Below are positions 36,355-44,104 of a stretch of DNA of 64,000 nt, piece by piece. A program made the translations under genes and the position numbers. Below the pieces are notes generated by a model that was not told the DNA's origin, ran no database searches, and was given only the letters and a program-made list of their open reading frames with translations. The DNA is from Streptomyces sclerotialus. Its GTDB lineage: Bacteria > Actinomycetota > Actinomycetes > Streptomycetales > Streptomycetaceae. Location: the NCBI GenBank assembly GCA_000719105.1, contig JODX01000008.1:62001-126000 (forward strand), given 5' to 3'. Numbering within the stretch: the stretch's first letter is position 1; each line of letters opens with the position of its first letter.

Positions 36355-37521
36355 TCAGGCCCCGGGTACATGAGCGATCCGCCACAGCGGCGCGTCGTAC
36401 TGCTCCGGGCGACGGCCGATGAGCAGTCGCCGCAGTTCCTCGCGCCGGCTGCCGTCGAGGCCCAGGGCTTCGGTGAGATGTCCGAACGTCGTGTGGCTGA
36501 CCCCGCGCGCCGCGGCCTCCTCCTCGAACCGGTCGAGCACGGGCCCCACAGCCCGCGGATCCAGCGCGATTCTCGGCTGCTCCGCCCTCACCTGCCCCGC
36601 CACCGCCTGCCGGACCAGCGGCTGTCCTGCCACCGCCCGCTTCTCGGCCCCCGTTGCCTCCCCCCGCTCGTCGTCGATCTCCGAGTGACCGCAGACGGCT
36701 CGGCTGTGCGCCTCGACCTCGTCGAGAGTCGCCGTCGTCATGACGGCCCGAGCCAGCCGATTGCGCCGCAGCGCCTCCTCCGGATCGACCTCGTACACCT
36801 TCGGACTCTCGTCCGTGAGCGGCACGGGCAGGCCCGCGTGCCGTGCCCCGCAGGCACCTCGTACACCGCGCGCCGCGGCCGCGAGCATCCCGGCGGCCTC
36901 GGACGGGTGCCACTCCAGTACCGGTTCCACAGGCTCCACATCCCGGGGCACGAAGGTGTGGACGACCGGGCCGAGCACCCCGCGCACCTCGTCCGCCGAG
37001 AGCTCACCGTCCAGGCCCGGTCCGGCCACCAGGAGCCGTACGGACGCGTTCACCTGGCAGCACGCGGCCAGCGTGACGGCGTCGGCGAGCGGACTCCGCA
37101 AGCCCGGCTCGTCACCCCGCGCCAGGATGTCCCCGCCCACGTCCAGAACGTCGACCGACTCCGGCGCCAGCCGCTCCACCAGCTCCTCGACCTGGCGTGT
37201 GACGCCCTCGACCCCGTGGTGCGGGTCGAGCAGGACGACGGTGTGCGGGAGTTCCGCCGCCAGCCGGGGCAGAGTCGAACCCGCGGGCGGAATCGGGCGC
37301 GCTCCGGGCGGCACGGCCCAAACGGCCGGGGTGAACCGTTCCAGTCCGGTGAAGTCGTGCGCTCCCCGGGGGCCGGGCACCGGGTCGATCGGCATCCGGT
37401 CCCAGGCGTACGTGAGGATCACTGCCGGATCCTCGTCGCCGTCGCCGTGGACGGCGGCGTGCAACATCGCGGCGGCGACCGCGTCGCCACCGCCTCCCGC
37501 TGCGACGATCAACCGCGTCAT
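36355..37521 (-). CDS. DUF1152 family protein
   Basis: A 388-residue cytosolic protein with the family start MTRLIVAAGGGGDAVAAAML, the middle ESVDVLDVGGDILARGDEPGLRSPLAD, and a Rossmann-like pattern. A 50-residue low-complexity insertion around ERGEATGAEKRAV separates the C-terminal region HTTFGHLTEALGLDGSRREE. No reaction is known for the family. ATG 37521 fits the conserved N-terminus. It ends 111 bases before the DUF2797 start, in the same direction. Confidence 0.85.
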   Translation of the reverse strand: MTRLIVAAGGGGDAVAAAMLHAAVHGDGDEDPAVILTYAWDRMPIDPVPGPRGAHDFTGLERFTPAVWAVPPGARPIPPAGSTLPRLAAELPHTVVLLDPHHGVEGVTRQVEELVERLAPESVDVLDVGGDILARGDEPGLRSPLADAVTLAACCQVNASVRLLVAGPGLDGELSADEVRGVLGPVVHTFVPRDVEPVEPVLEWHPSEAAGMLAAAARGVRGACGARHAGLPVPLTDESPKVYEVDPEEALRRNRLARAVMTTATLDEVEAHSRAVCGHSEIDDERGEATGAEKRAVAGQPLVRQAVAGQVRAEQPRIALDPRAVGPVLDRFEEEAAARGVSHTTFGHLTEALGLDGSRREELRRLLIGRRPEQYDAPLWRIAHVPGA

Positions 37522-37638
37522 ACGACCAAGCCTACGAGGTCATGTCCTGACATTCATCCCGACATTTGTCCCGACACTTATCCCGTATGGCCGGACACTA
37601 CCTGGGGCTGCCGCGGCACTGCTGTACGGCGCCCAACG

Positions 37639-37670
37639 CGAGAGGCCCCGGATCTCTCCGGGGCCTCTCG
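37639..37670 (-). terminator. hairpin after tRNA-Arg
   Basis: CGAGAGGCCCCGGA pairs with TCCGGGGCCTCTCG (14 bp) around TCTC, seven bases from the tRNA 3' end. Confidence 0.8.
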
Positions 37671-37676
37671 TCTGTG

Positions 37677-37749
37677 TGCACTCGGCAGGATTCGAACCTG
37701 CAACCTTCTGATCCGTAGTCAGATGCTCTATCCGTTAAGCTACGAGTGC
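37677..37749 (-). tRNA. tRNA-Arg (ACG)
   Basis: Read on the minus strand, the acceptor GCACTCG pairs with CGAGTGC, with discriminator A. The anticodon stem TCTGA/TCAGA encloses CTACGGA, giving anticodon ACG. It is the substrate expected for TadA. CCA is not encoded. Confidence 0.97.
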
Positions 37750-38057
37750 TTGTGTGTTCTGTTGTCGTTGCTCTTCCTTCCGGTTTTTTCTTCCCGGTCG
37801 GCGTCGCGGGAACAACATTACATGACTGTCGCCGTGACGCGAAATCCGTTAGCCGCACCCCCTCTGACCTGCGAAAACGTCGCGGCGGCGGAGTGCCGGG
37901 CGGGGCGGGGCCAAAGCGGTGGGAGCCGTCGGCGCCGTCACAGGACTCACCACAGGGCCCTCAAGGCCCATCACGAGGCCGGCCACGAGGGTGGCGCGAG
38001 CTCGGGTACGAGGCCGGCGCGAGTTCAACCACGAGATCGGCCGCAAGCTCCGGAACG
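37750..38057. other. intergenic region between tRNA-Arg and tRNA-Ser
   Basis: No gene that I can support. An A/T-richer stretch at 37775-37830 should hold the leftward tRNA-Arg promoter. Confidence 0.4.
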
Positions 38058-38093
38058 ACCGAAGCCCCGGTCGTGAACGACCGGGGCTTCGGT
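38058..38093 (-). terminator. 17-bp hairpin after tRNA-Ser(GCT)
   Basis: ACCGAAGCCCCGGTCGT pairs perfectly with ACGACCGGGGCTTCGGT around GA, nine bases from the tRNA end. Confidence 0.88.
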
Positions 38094-38101
38094 ATCAGGC
38101 G

Positions 38102-38192
38102 CGGAGGCGGAGGGATTTGAACCCTCGATGGGCTTTAAGGCCCAAACCGCATTAGCAGTGCGGCGCCATAGACCGGACTAGGCGACGCCTCC
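38102..38192 (-). tRNA. tRNA-Ser (GCT)
   Basis: On the minus strand, GGAGGCG pairs with CGCCTCC, with discriminator G. The anticodon stem CCGCA/TGCGG encloses CTGCTAA, giving anticodon GCT. The long variable arm (about TTTGGGCC/TTAAAGCCC) is typical of serine tRNA. Confidence 0.97.
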
Positions 38193-38443
38193 AGCACAAC
38201 CGCTCGCGCGAGCGCGAATGGTGCGTGCAGATGATGACACAGTCGAGCGCGGTGTCACCAATCGCCCCCCACGGTACTAGGCGGAGAGCCCGCAGGGCAA
38301 AGCCGTATTGCGGTTCGTATCGCGGTGCGTCGCGTGGGCGGGAATCCGCCCGGTGCGGCCCTCTGATCATGGCGGCGCGAGCACCGGGTGAGGGCGGGCG
38401 GGACGGGAGCGCAACCGCCTGGCCGGCCTCACGTTAATCAGTC

Positions 38444-38998
38444 ATGTCGAAGGTTCCTTCCTCACCGCCGGTGCCGCCCTCGTCGGCCGTACCGCCCGCC
38501 CCGGCCGTCCCCTGTGCGCACCCTCGGCCCATCGGCCATCAGGCTCCCGCTTCCCTTCGGCGGTTCCTCCTCGGTGCCGCCGCCTCGCTCACCGCGGTCA
38601 CCGCACTGGCCACGGCGCCTTCGGCGGCGTACGCCGGGAGCGGCAGGGCGATGCCGGTACCCGTCCCCGTCACGGGAGACCGGCTGACCGTCACCGTCCG
38701 GGGCACGGGCGGCTCCGACGGCACGTACCAGCTGGAGTGCCATCCCGACGGCGGCAACCACCCGGAGGCGCGCGATGCGTGCGGCCGGCTCGACCGGACC
38801 ACCACCTGGGGCAGGAGCCCTTTCGCGCCCGTGCCGCCGGGAACGATGTGCACGATGCAGTACGGCGGTCCGGCCACCGCGGAAGTCAGGGGCACCTGGG
38901 CCGGCCGCCCGGTGGAGGCCCGCTTCGACCGGGGGGACGGCTGCGAGATCGCCCGCTGGGACGCCCTCGTGCCCGTACTGCCCCCCGTCCACAGGTGA
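38444..38998 (+). CDS. secreted subtilisin-inhibitor-like protein (SSI family)
   Basis: A 184-residue protein, the last 110 or so being an SSI-type (I16) protease-inhibitor domain. Landmarks are LTVTVRGTGGSDGTYQLECHP, ARDACGRL, PPGTMCTMQYGGPATAEVRG and GCEIARWD; the four Cys match the two disulfides of the family. An export signal (RRFLLGAAASLTAVTALATA then SAAYAG) starts only near residue 39. The first 38 residues are Pro-rich, so the true start may be internal or the signal unusually long. The reactive-site residue cannot be fixed without alignment. Expected to act outside the cell on serine proteases. Confidence 0.85.
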   Translation: MSKVPSSPPVPPSSAVPPAPAVPCAHPRPIGHQAPASLRRFLLGAAASLTAVTALATAPSAAYAGSGRAMPVPVPVTGDRLTVTVRGTGGSDGTYQLECHPDGGNHPEARDACGRLDRTTTWGRSPFAPVPPGTMCTMQYGGPATAEVRGTWAGRPVEARFDRGDGCEIARWDALVPVLPPVHR

Positions 38999-39321
38999 AC
39001 GGCCGGAGGCACAGTCGTCCGCCCATCACCTCGGTCAGCCGCTCCCGCCACGGTCCGCGAGGCCCCGCACGGCCCCGCGGATCCCTGCGAACCGGAAACA
39101 CACGGTCACAGGGTCGGAGTCGGCGGTTCCCCGTCGCAGGAACGGCACAGGGCCGTCGCAGCCCGGTCACATGCGAAGGGAGATCCGTGTGCGACCTGCC
39201 TCTCATCCGGCGTCGCGAGCGCAACCACTGCCCGTAGACTCCCTCGCGTGACACGCTGCGGGCCGGTTGGCAAGATGGCCCCGCGGTCGGCAAGGTGCGG
39301 TAATCAGGGAGGAAGCGTCTC
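38999..39321. other. intergenic region before PAS protein gene
   Basis: No gene on either strand that I can support. The last 20 bases hold GGGAGGAAG before the GTG at 39322. Confidence 0.4.
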
Positions 39322-42300
39322 GTGAGCAGCAGGCCATCCCGAGGCGCTGCTCGCCTCGCAGCCATACTCGACGCGCTGCCCGATGCGTTGGTGCTGGTCA
39401 ACGCCAACGGGACCGTCGTCAACGCGAACAGCATCGCCCTGGAGGCCTTCGAGGCCCCCGGGACCGCGCTGGTGGGGCGCGGACTTCTCGATCTGCTCCC
39501 GGAGTTCGACTCGCGGCTCATCCCCGGATCCATGCGGCGGCCGGACTCCATCGACCCGCGCGGGCGGACCAAACCGACCCGCATGGTGGCCCGGCGCACC
39601 GACGGCACTGAGTTCCCGGTCGAGGTCACAAGCGCGAATCTGGAGAACGGTCAGCAGGCGTACGACAGTTACGGCTACACCGGTGACGAGCTGCTCATGC
39701 TGGTCGTACGCGACCTGTCGGGCACCGTCGACACCGAGGCCGAACTCGCGCGTTCGCAACGGCAGACCGAGATGATCCTGCGTGCCGCCTCCGAGGGCGT
39801 GGTGGGCACCGACACGGACGGGCGCATCGTGCTCGTCAATCCGGCCGCCGCCCAGATACTGGGATACCGCGCCAGCGACCTCGGCGGGCGGGAGCTCCAC
39901 ACCCTGGTGCTGCACTCCCGGGACGACGGCTCACCGTTCCCGTACTCCGAGTCGCCCCTCGCCGACACCCTGCGCTCCGGCCGCAAGCACCGGGTGCGGG
40001 GGCAGGTGCTGTGGTCCAAGAGCGGCGACAAGGTGCCGGTCGACCTGACCACCGCGCCCGTACGCGACGGAGACCAGCTCGTCGGCGCCGTCATGACCTT
40101 CGCCGACCGGCGGCCGTACGACGCGCTCGCCGAGGAGAAGGAGGCAGAGGCCGCGCGGCACGAGGAGGAGCTCGAGCGGCTCAGGCAGGAGCACACCGGA
40201 GAACTCGAGGCGCTGCGCGAGCGGCACGCGGCGGAGCTCGACGAGCTGCGTGAGCGGCACGAGGAGGAACTCGCGGCGGGTGACGAGCGGTACGCGGCGC
40301 TCGGCGAACGCGAGAAGGACCGCTACGAGGCGCTCGCCGCCCGGCACGAGCAGCTCTTCGCCGTGCTCGGAGGCTCCCTGCGCGGCCCGCTCGAGCAGCT
40401 CCGCGGCGAGCTCGGCAAGCTGGCCGCCGACGACGCCGGCCAGCTGTGGCCCGAGGCGAACCAGGTTCTGCATCACCTGGCCGCCGGCTACTCACGCATC
40501 ACCACGCTCATCGACAACGTCCTCGGCTACCAGCGCCTCGACACCGGCGACGACGCCCTCGTGCGGACGGCGGTGCTGCTCGACGCGGTCGTGGCGGCCG
40601 GTGTCGACGGTGCCGTCGAGCTGATCGGCCCGGGGCGGGTGCAGTTCGCCGTGCACGCCCCGCCCATCGAGGCCGTGGTCGACCAGCGGCGGCTCGCGGC
40701 CGCGCTCGCGCACCTCATCGCGGATGTCGCGGGGGTCGACGCCACCGGCAACTCGCCCGTCTCGGCGGGCGGCTACATGGACAACACGGTCGTCGTGGCG
40801 GCCGCACAGCGCGGTGAGGTCGTACGCATCGAGGTACGCGGCCCGTACGCCGGGGGAGACCCGGTGCACCAGCCGATCGTGCACGGGATCGTGCGGGCGC
40901 ACGGCGGCGTGCTGCAGACGCACGAGGTGCCGGGGATGAGCGGCAGCGCCTACGTGCTGGAGGTACCGCTCGGGGGCGGTGCCGGGGCGGTCACGGCCCA
41001 GCAGCGGCCGGTCGCCCTTGTCGCTCCGGTCGCGGCAGGCGACAGCGTCGAGGCAGGCGCGGGGACCGGTTCCGGAGCCGTCCCGGGCGTCGGTCCGGGC
41101 GTCGGTCCGGGCGTCGGTCCGGGCGTCGGTCCGGACATTGTTCCGGAGGCCGGTACGGAGGTCACGCCGGCCGAGGAAGTCCCGGGGCACGTCTCCGGCG
41201 GTGGACGGCGGCGGGCCCGCCGGTCATCGGTGGACGCGTTCCTGGACAGCGGCGTCGCCGCCGGGTCGGAGGCCGCGGCCGCCGCGCCCACCGGGCGGCG
41301 CAGGCGGCGTGCGGAGCCGGCGGACGAGGAGGCCCCGCCGGCTCCTGCGCAGGGCGAGAGCGGCACGGGTGCCGGGGGCGGACCGGACGTCGGTGGATCC
41401 GGAGAAGCGGGTGGAAGTGTTCCCGGCTCCGGTGACGACGGGGCCGGTGCCGGTACCGGCACTGCTTCCGGCGAGTCCGGCGGCAGGGGACGTCGCCGAG
41501 GGCGGCCGAATCCTGCGGAGAGTGGTGCTCAGGGCGTCTCCGAGGGTGCCGTCGTCACCGCCGCCGAGCACGCGGCGGGGTCCCCGGCCATGGGGCTGGG
41601 CGAGACGGTGCCTCCGCAGGGCGTTCCCGCGCCCGGCGGGCGACGCGCACGGCGCGACACCGAACAGCACGCTCTGCCGCCCGCCCTGCCCACGTCTCAG
41701 GGCGGGCCGGACTCGTCCGGTACGGGCGGCGCGGCGCAGCCCCAGCCCACCGGACGGCGCCGACGGGCCCTGGCCAACGCGGAAGAGCGGGCCGCCGCGC
41801 AGCAGTCGGCGACACGCACCGTCTTCGCGCTGCCACCCGCACAGGCCGATCGGACGGCCGAACCCGCCGAGTACGAGGCCCCGGGCACGGGGCCGGGCGG
41901 CGGCGCTCCCGGTACGGCCGGCACGCCCGCGGTTCCGTCGGGCGGTGGAGCCGTCATGGCTCCCGGCGCCGCGATGGCCGCCGGTCCTGCCACAACTCCT
42001 GTCGCACCCGGTCAGGCCGTCGGTACCGGGCCTGTGCCCGTACCCGTACCCCTGCCCCTGCCCCCGCAGGTCGACGACGGGCGCCATGACGCGGCGGCGC
42101 ACGACCCGGCCGACAGCCACACGCCGCCGCAGCCGCATCCCGTGGCCGCCGCCCCGCAGAGCCGCCGTCGGGCCCGTTCCGGCTCGGAGCAGGACGACGC
42201 GACGATGACACCCGCGCAGGGACTGCCGGTGCACGGAGCTCCGGCGCAAGGGGCTCCGGCACTGGGGGCTCCGGCACTGGGGGCTCCGGCACTGGGGGCT

Positions 42301-43974
42301 CCGGCACTGGGGGCCGCCGTTCAGCTTCCCGGTCCGGGAGTGGCCGGGCAGGTACCTGAGCCGGCCGAGTCCGCCCATGCCGTGGCTGGTCAGCCGGTTC
42401 CGGCCCAGGGCATCACGAGCGCCCCGGTGCCCGCCCCGGTGCCCGGCCAGGACGTACCCGTCCAGGGTGTTCCCGGTGCGCCCGGTGCACCCGGCCAAGG
42501 GCAGCCGGCGGCTCCGAAACAGCACCCCGTGCTCGCTCCGGCCGCTCCCGCCGACAACGCCCAGGTGCCGGACGAAGCCGTCTCCCCGGACGCGCGAGCC
42601 GTGGCCGAGGGACACACCGGCGGAGCCCGGACCGTCGTCCCGCCCTCTTCGCAGGTCTGGCCGGGTGCACAGGAACACACGCCGGGCTCCGGCACCCCGC
42701 TCCCGCCCGAGCAGCCCCAGCAGTCGCAGCAGTCGCAGCAGTCCGCACAGACGCGCATGGCGCAGCCGCTGCCCGCCGAGGCCGCCGCTCCCGTCGATCC
42801 CCACTCGACCCAGGGGCGGGCGATCAGTGTGCGCACGCTCGGCCAGGGCGTGCCGTTCGCGCGTCAGCCCCAGCCGGGTGCCACACCGCCCCCGCACCAG
42901 CCCGGCGGTTCCGGTCGGCGCCGCAAGCTCGGTACGCCGCCCGAGCCCACCGCACACCAGGAGCCGGCGGCGCACCCGCACCCTCAGCCGGGGCAGCCCG
43001 GACAGCCCGGCCGCGGACAGGCCCAACCGGGCCCCCAGTCGCAGCCGTCCGCACCCGCACCGGCCCAGACGCAGGCACAGTCGCCTCACGGGGGGCCGCC
43101 ACGCCCGGCCGGGGCCAGCGAGGGCATCGGCCGCTCCTACGCCATAGGAGCACCGGACGAGAACGCCGACGAAGGTCCTGAGCCGCTCGACGGTCCTGGT
43201 GGCGCGGTGGAGGTGTCGGACCAGCCGCAGCCGCAGCCGATGGACGACGAGCTGCCCCCGGAGCCGCTGGACAATCCACGGCGTCTGCTCGTCTGGCCCG
43301 CACCCGACGTCACCACCCAGCAGGCACTGAGCGATCGCGGCTACCGGCCCGTCATCGTCAACTCGCGCGAGGAGGTCGACGCGCAGATCGCCGCATTCCC
43401 GGCCGCGCTGTTCGTCGACCCGCTCACCGGTCCCATCACGCGTACGGCGCTCCAGTCCCTGCGCCAGGCGGCCGTCGCCGCCGAGGTCCCGGTGCTCGTC
43501 ACAGCCGGCCTCGGACAGGCCTCGCGGGACGCGGCATACGGGGCCGACCCCGCCGTACTGCTGAAGGCCCTGGCACCTCGTGACTCCGAGCAGCATCCGC
43601 CGCGGGTCCTGCTCATCGAGGAACATGCGGAGATTGCGCTGGCCCTGACCGCGACGCTGGAACGGCGGGGCATGCAGGTGGCGCGGGCGGCATCCGACGC
43701 CGACGCGGTCACGCTGGCCGCACAGATGCGTCCGAACCTCGTCGTGATGGACCTGCTCCAGGTACGTCGCCGCCGGGCCGGAATCGTCGACTGGCTGCGT
43801 GCCAACGGCCAGTTGAACCGCACTCCGCTGGTCGTCTACACCGCTGCCGTCGATCAGTCCGAACTGCCGCGTCTGGCTTCCGGGGAGACGGTCCTGTTCC
43901 TCGCCGAGCGTTCGACCAGCCCGGAGGTCCAGGCCCGGATCGTGGATCTCCTGGCACGTATCGGCACGAACTGA
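39322..43974 (+). CDS. large PAS/pseudo-histidine-kinase/receiver-like scaffold protein
   Basis: A 1550-residue protein. Order (approximate): PAS 9-125 (AAILDALPDALVLVNANG); PAS 145-265 (ILRAASEGVVGTDTDGRIVLVNPAA); coiled coil 275-345 rich in ELxxLRERH; a degenerate kinase core, 350-550; a Pro/Ala/Gly/Gln-rich linker of about 750 residues; then two receiver-like domains, about 1315-1400 and 1415-1545. The H box reads GGSLRGPLEQLRG, without His, and the N box is replaced by ALAHLIADVA, so kinase activity is unlikely. The last domain keeps EE (LLIEEHAEI) and Asp (VVMDLL), but I see no Lys. GTG 39322 has GGAGG upstream. Two tandem repeats lie in the linker. It may integrate signals by binding partners. 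Confidence 0.85.
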   Translation: MSSRPSRGAARLAAILDALPDALVLVNANGTVVNANSIALEAFEAPGTALVGRGLLDLLPEFDSRLIPGSMRRPDSIDPRGRTKPTRMVARRTDGTEFPVEVTSANLENGQQAYDSYGYTGDELLMLVVRDLSGTVDTEAELARSQRQTEMILRAASEGVVGTDTDGRIVLVNPAAAQILGYRASDLGGRELHTLVLHSRDDGSPFPYSESPLADTLRSGRKHRVRGQVLWSKSGDKVPVDLTTAPVRDGDQLVGAVMTFADRRPYDALAEEKEAEAARHEEELERLRQEHTGELEALRERHAAELDELRERHEEELAAGDERYAALGEREKDRYEALAARHEQLFAVLGGSLRGPLEQLRGELGKLAADDAGQLWPEANQVLHHLAAGYSRITTLIDNVLGYQRLDTGDDALVRTAVLLDAVVAAGVDGAVELIGPGRVQFAVHAPPIEAVVDQRRLAAALAHLIADVAGVDATGNSPVSAGGYMDNTVVVAAAQRGEVVRIEVRGPYAGGDPVHQPIVHGIVRAHGGVLQTHEVPGMSGSAYVLEVPLGGGAGAVTAQQRPVALVAPVAAGDSVEAGAGTGSGAVPGVGPGVGPGVGPGVGPDIVPEAGTEVTPAEEVPGHVSGGGRRRARRSSVDAFLDSGVAAGSEAAAAAPTGRRRRRAEPADEEAPPAPAQGESGTGAGGGPDVGGSGEAGGSVPGSGDDGAGAGTGTASGESGGRGRRRGRPNPAESGAQGVSEGAVVTAAEHAAGSPAMGLGETVPPQGVPAPGGRRARRDTEQHALPPALPTSQGGPDSSGTGGAAQPQPTGRRRRALANAEERAAAQQSATRTVFALPPAQADRTAEPAEYEAPGTGPGGGAPGTAGTPAVPSGGGAVMAPGAAMAAGPATTPVAPGQAVGTGPVPVPVPLPLPPQVDDGRHDAAAHDPADSHTPPQPHPVAAAPQSRRRARSGSEQDDATMTPAQGLPVHGAPAQGAPALGAPALGAPALGAPALGAAVQLPGPGVAGQVPEPAESAHAVAGQPVPAQGITSAPVPAPVPGQDVPVQGVPGAPGAPGQGQPAAPKQHPVLAPAAPADNAQVPDEAVSPDARAVAEGHTGGARTVVPPSSQVWPGAQEHTPGSGTPLPPEQPQQSQQSQQSAQTRMAQPLPAEAAAPVDPHSTQGRAISVRTLGQGVPFARQPQPGATPPPHQPGGSGRRRKLGTPPEPTAHQEPAAHPHPQPGQPGQPGRGQAQPGPQSQPSAPAPAQTQAQSPHGGPPRPAGASEGIGRSYAIGAPDENADEGPEPLDGPGGAVEVSDQPQPQPMDDELPPEPLDNPRRLLVWPAPDVTTQQALSDRGYRPVIVNSREEVDAQIAAFPAALFVDPLTGPITRTALQSLRQAAVAAEVPVLVTAGLGQASRDAAYGADPAVLLKALAPRDSEQHPPRVLLIEEHAEIALALTATLERRGMQVARAASDADAVTLAAQMRPNLVVMDLLQVRRRRAGIVDWLRANGQLNRTPLVVYTAAVDQSELPRLASGETVLFLAERSTSPEVQARIVDLLARIGTN
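41089..41136 (+). repeat. 12-bp in-frame tandem repeat
   Basis: Four GTCGGTCCGGGC units (the last ends GAC) encode VGPG repeats in the linker of the PAS protein. Confidence 0.88.
42253..42312 (+). repeat. 15-bp in-frame tandem repeat
   Basis: Four GCTCCGGCACTGGGG units encode APALG repeats in the linker of the PAS protein; a shorter diverged unit precedes them. Confidence 0.88.
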
Positions 43975-43977
43975 GCC

Positions 43978-44025
43978 TGTTCAGCTGTTCAGCTGTTCAG
44001 CTGTTCAGCTGTTCAGCTGTTCAGC
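43978..44025. repeat. octamer tandem repeat after the PAS gene
   Basis: Six exact copies of TGTTCAGC begin five bases after the stop codon and end 12 bases before the parS palindrome. Confidence 0.93.
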
Positions 44026-44036
44026 TGGACGGAAAG

Positions 44037-44074
44037 GGTCCGGGCGCTGTTTCACGTGAAACAGCGCCCGGACC
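44037..44074. promoter_or_regulatory. parS centromere site inside a 38-bp perfect palindrome
   Basis: The 14-mer GTTTCACGTGAAAC at 44049-44062 is identical to the ParB-binding parS consensus. It is extended on both sides by GGTCCGGGCGCT and its complement to 19-base arms. It lies between convergent genes, so the same palindrome can act as a two-way transcription terminator. ParB would spread from here in chromosome segregation. Confidence 0.9.
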
Positions 44075-44104
44075 GTCCCGGACCCCGTCACCGGCCCCGA
44101 AGCG

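Noticed and set aside
41224..43626. 800-codon minus-strand frame opposite the PAS protein linker
   Set aside because: Gly/Arg-rich shadow of the Pro/Ala-rich linker; the plus strand has the PAS and receiver domains in one frame.
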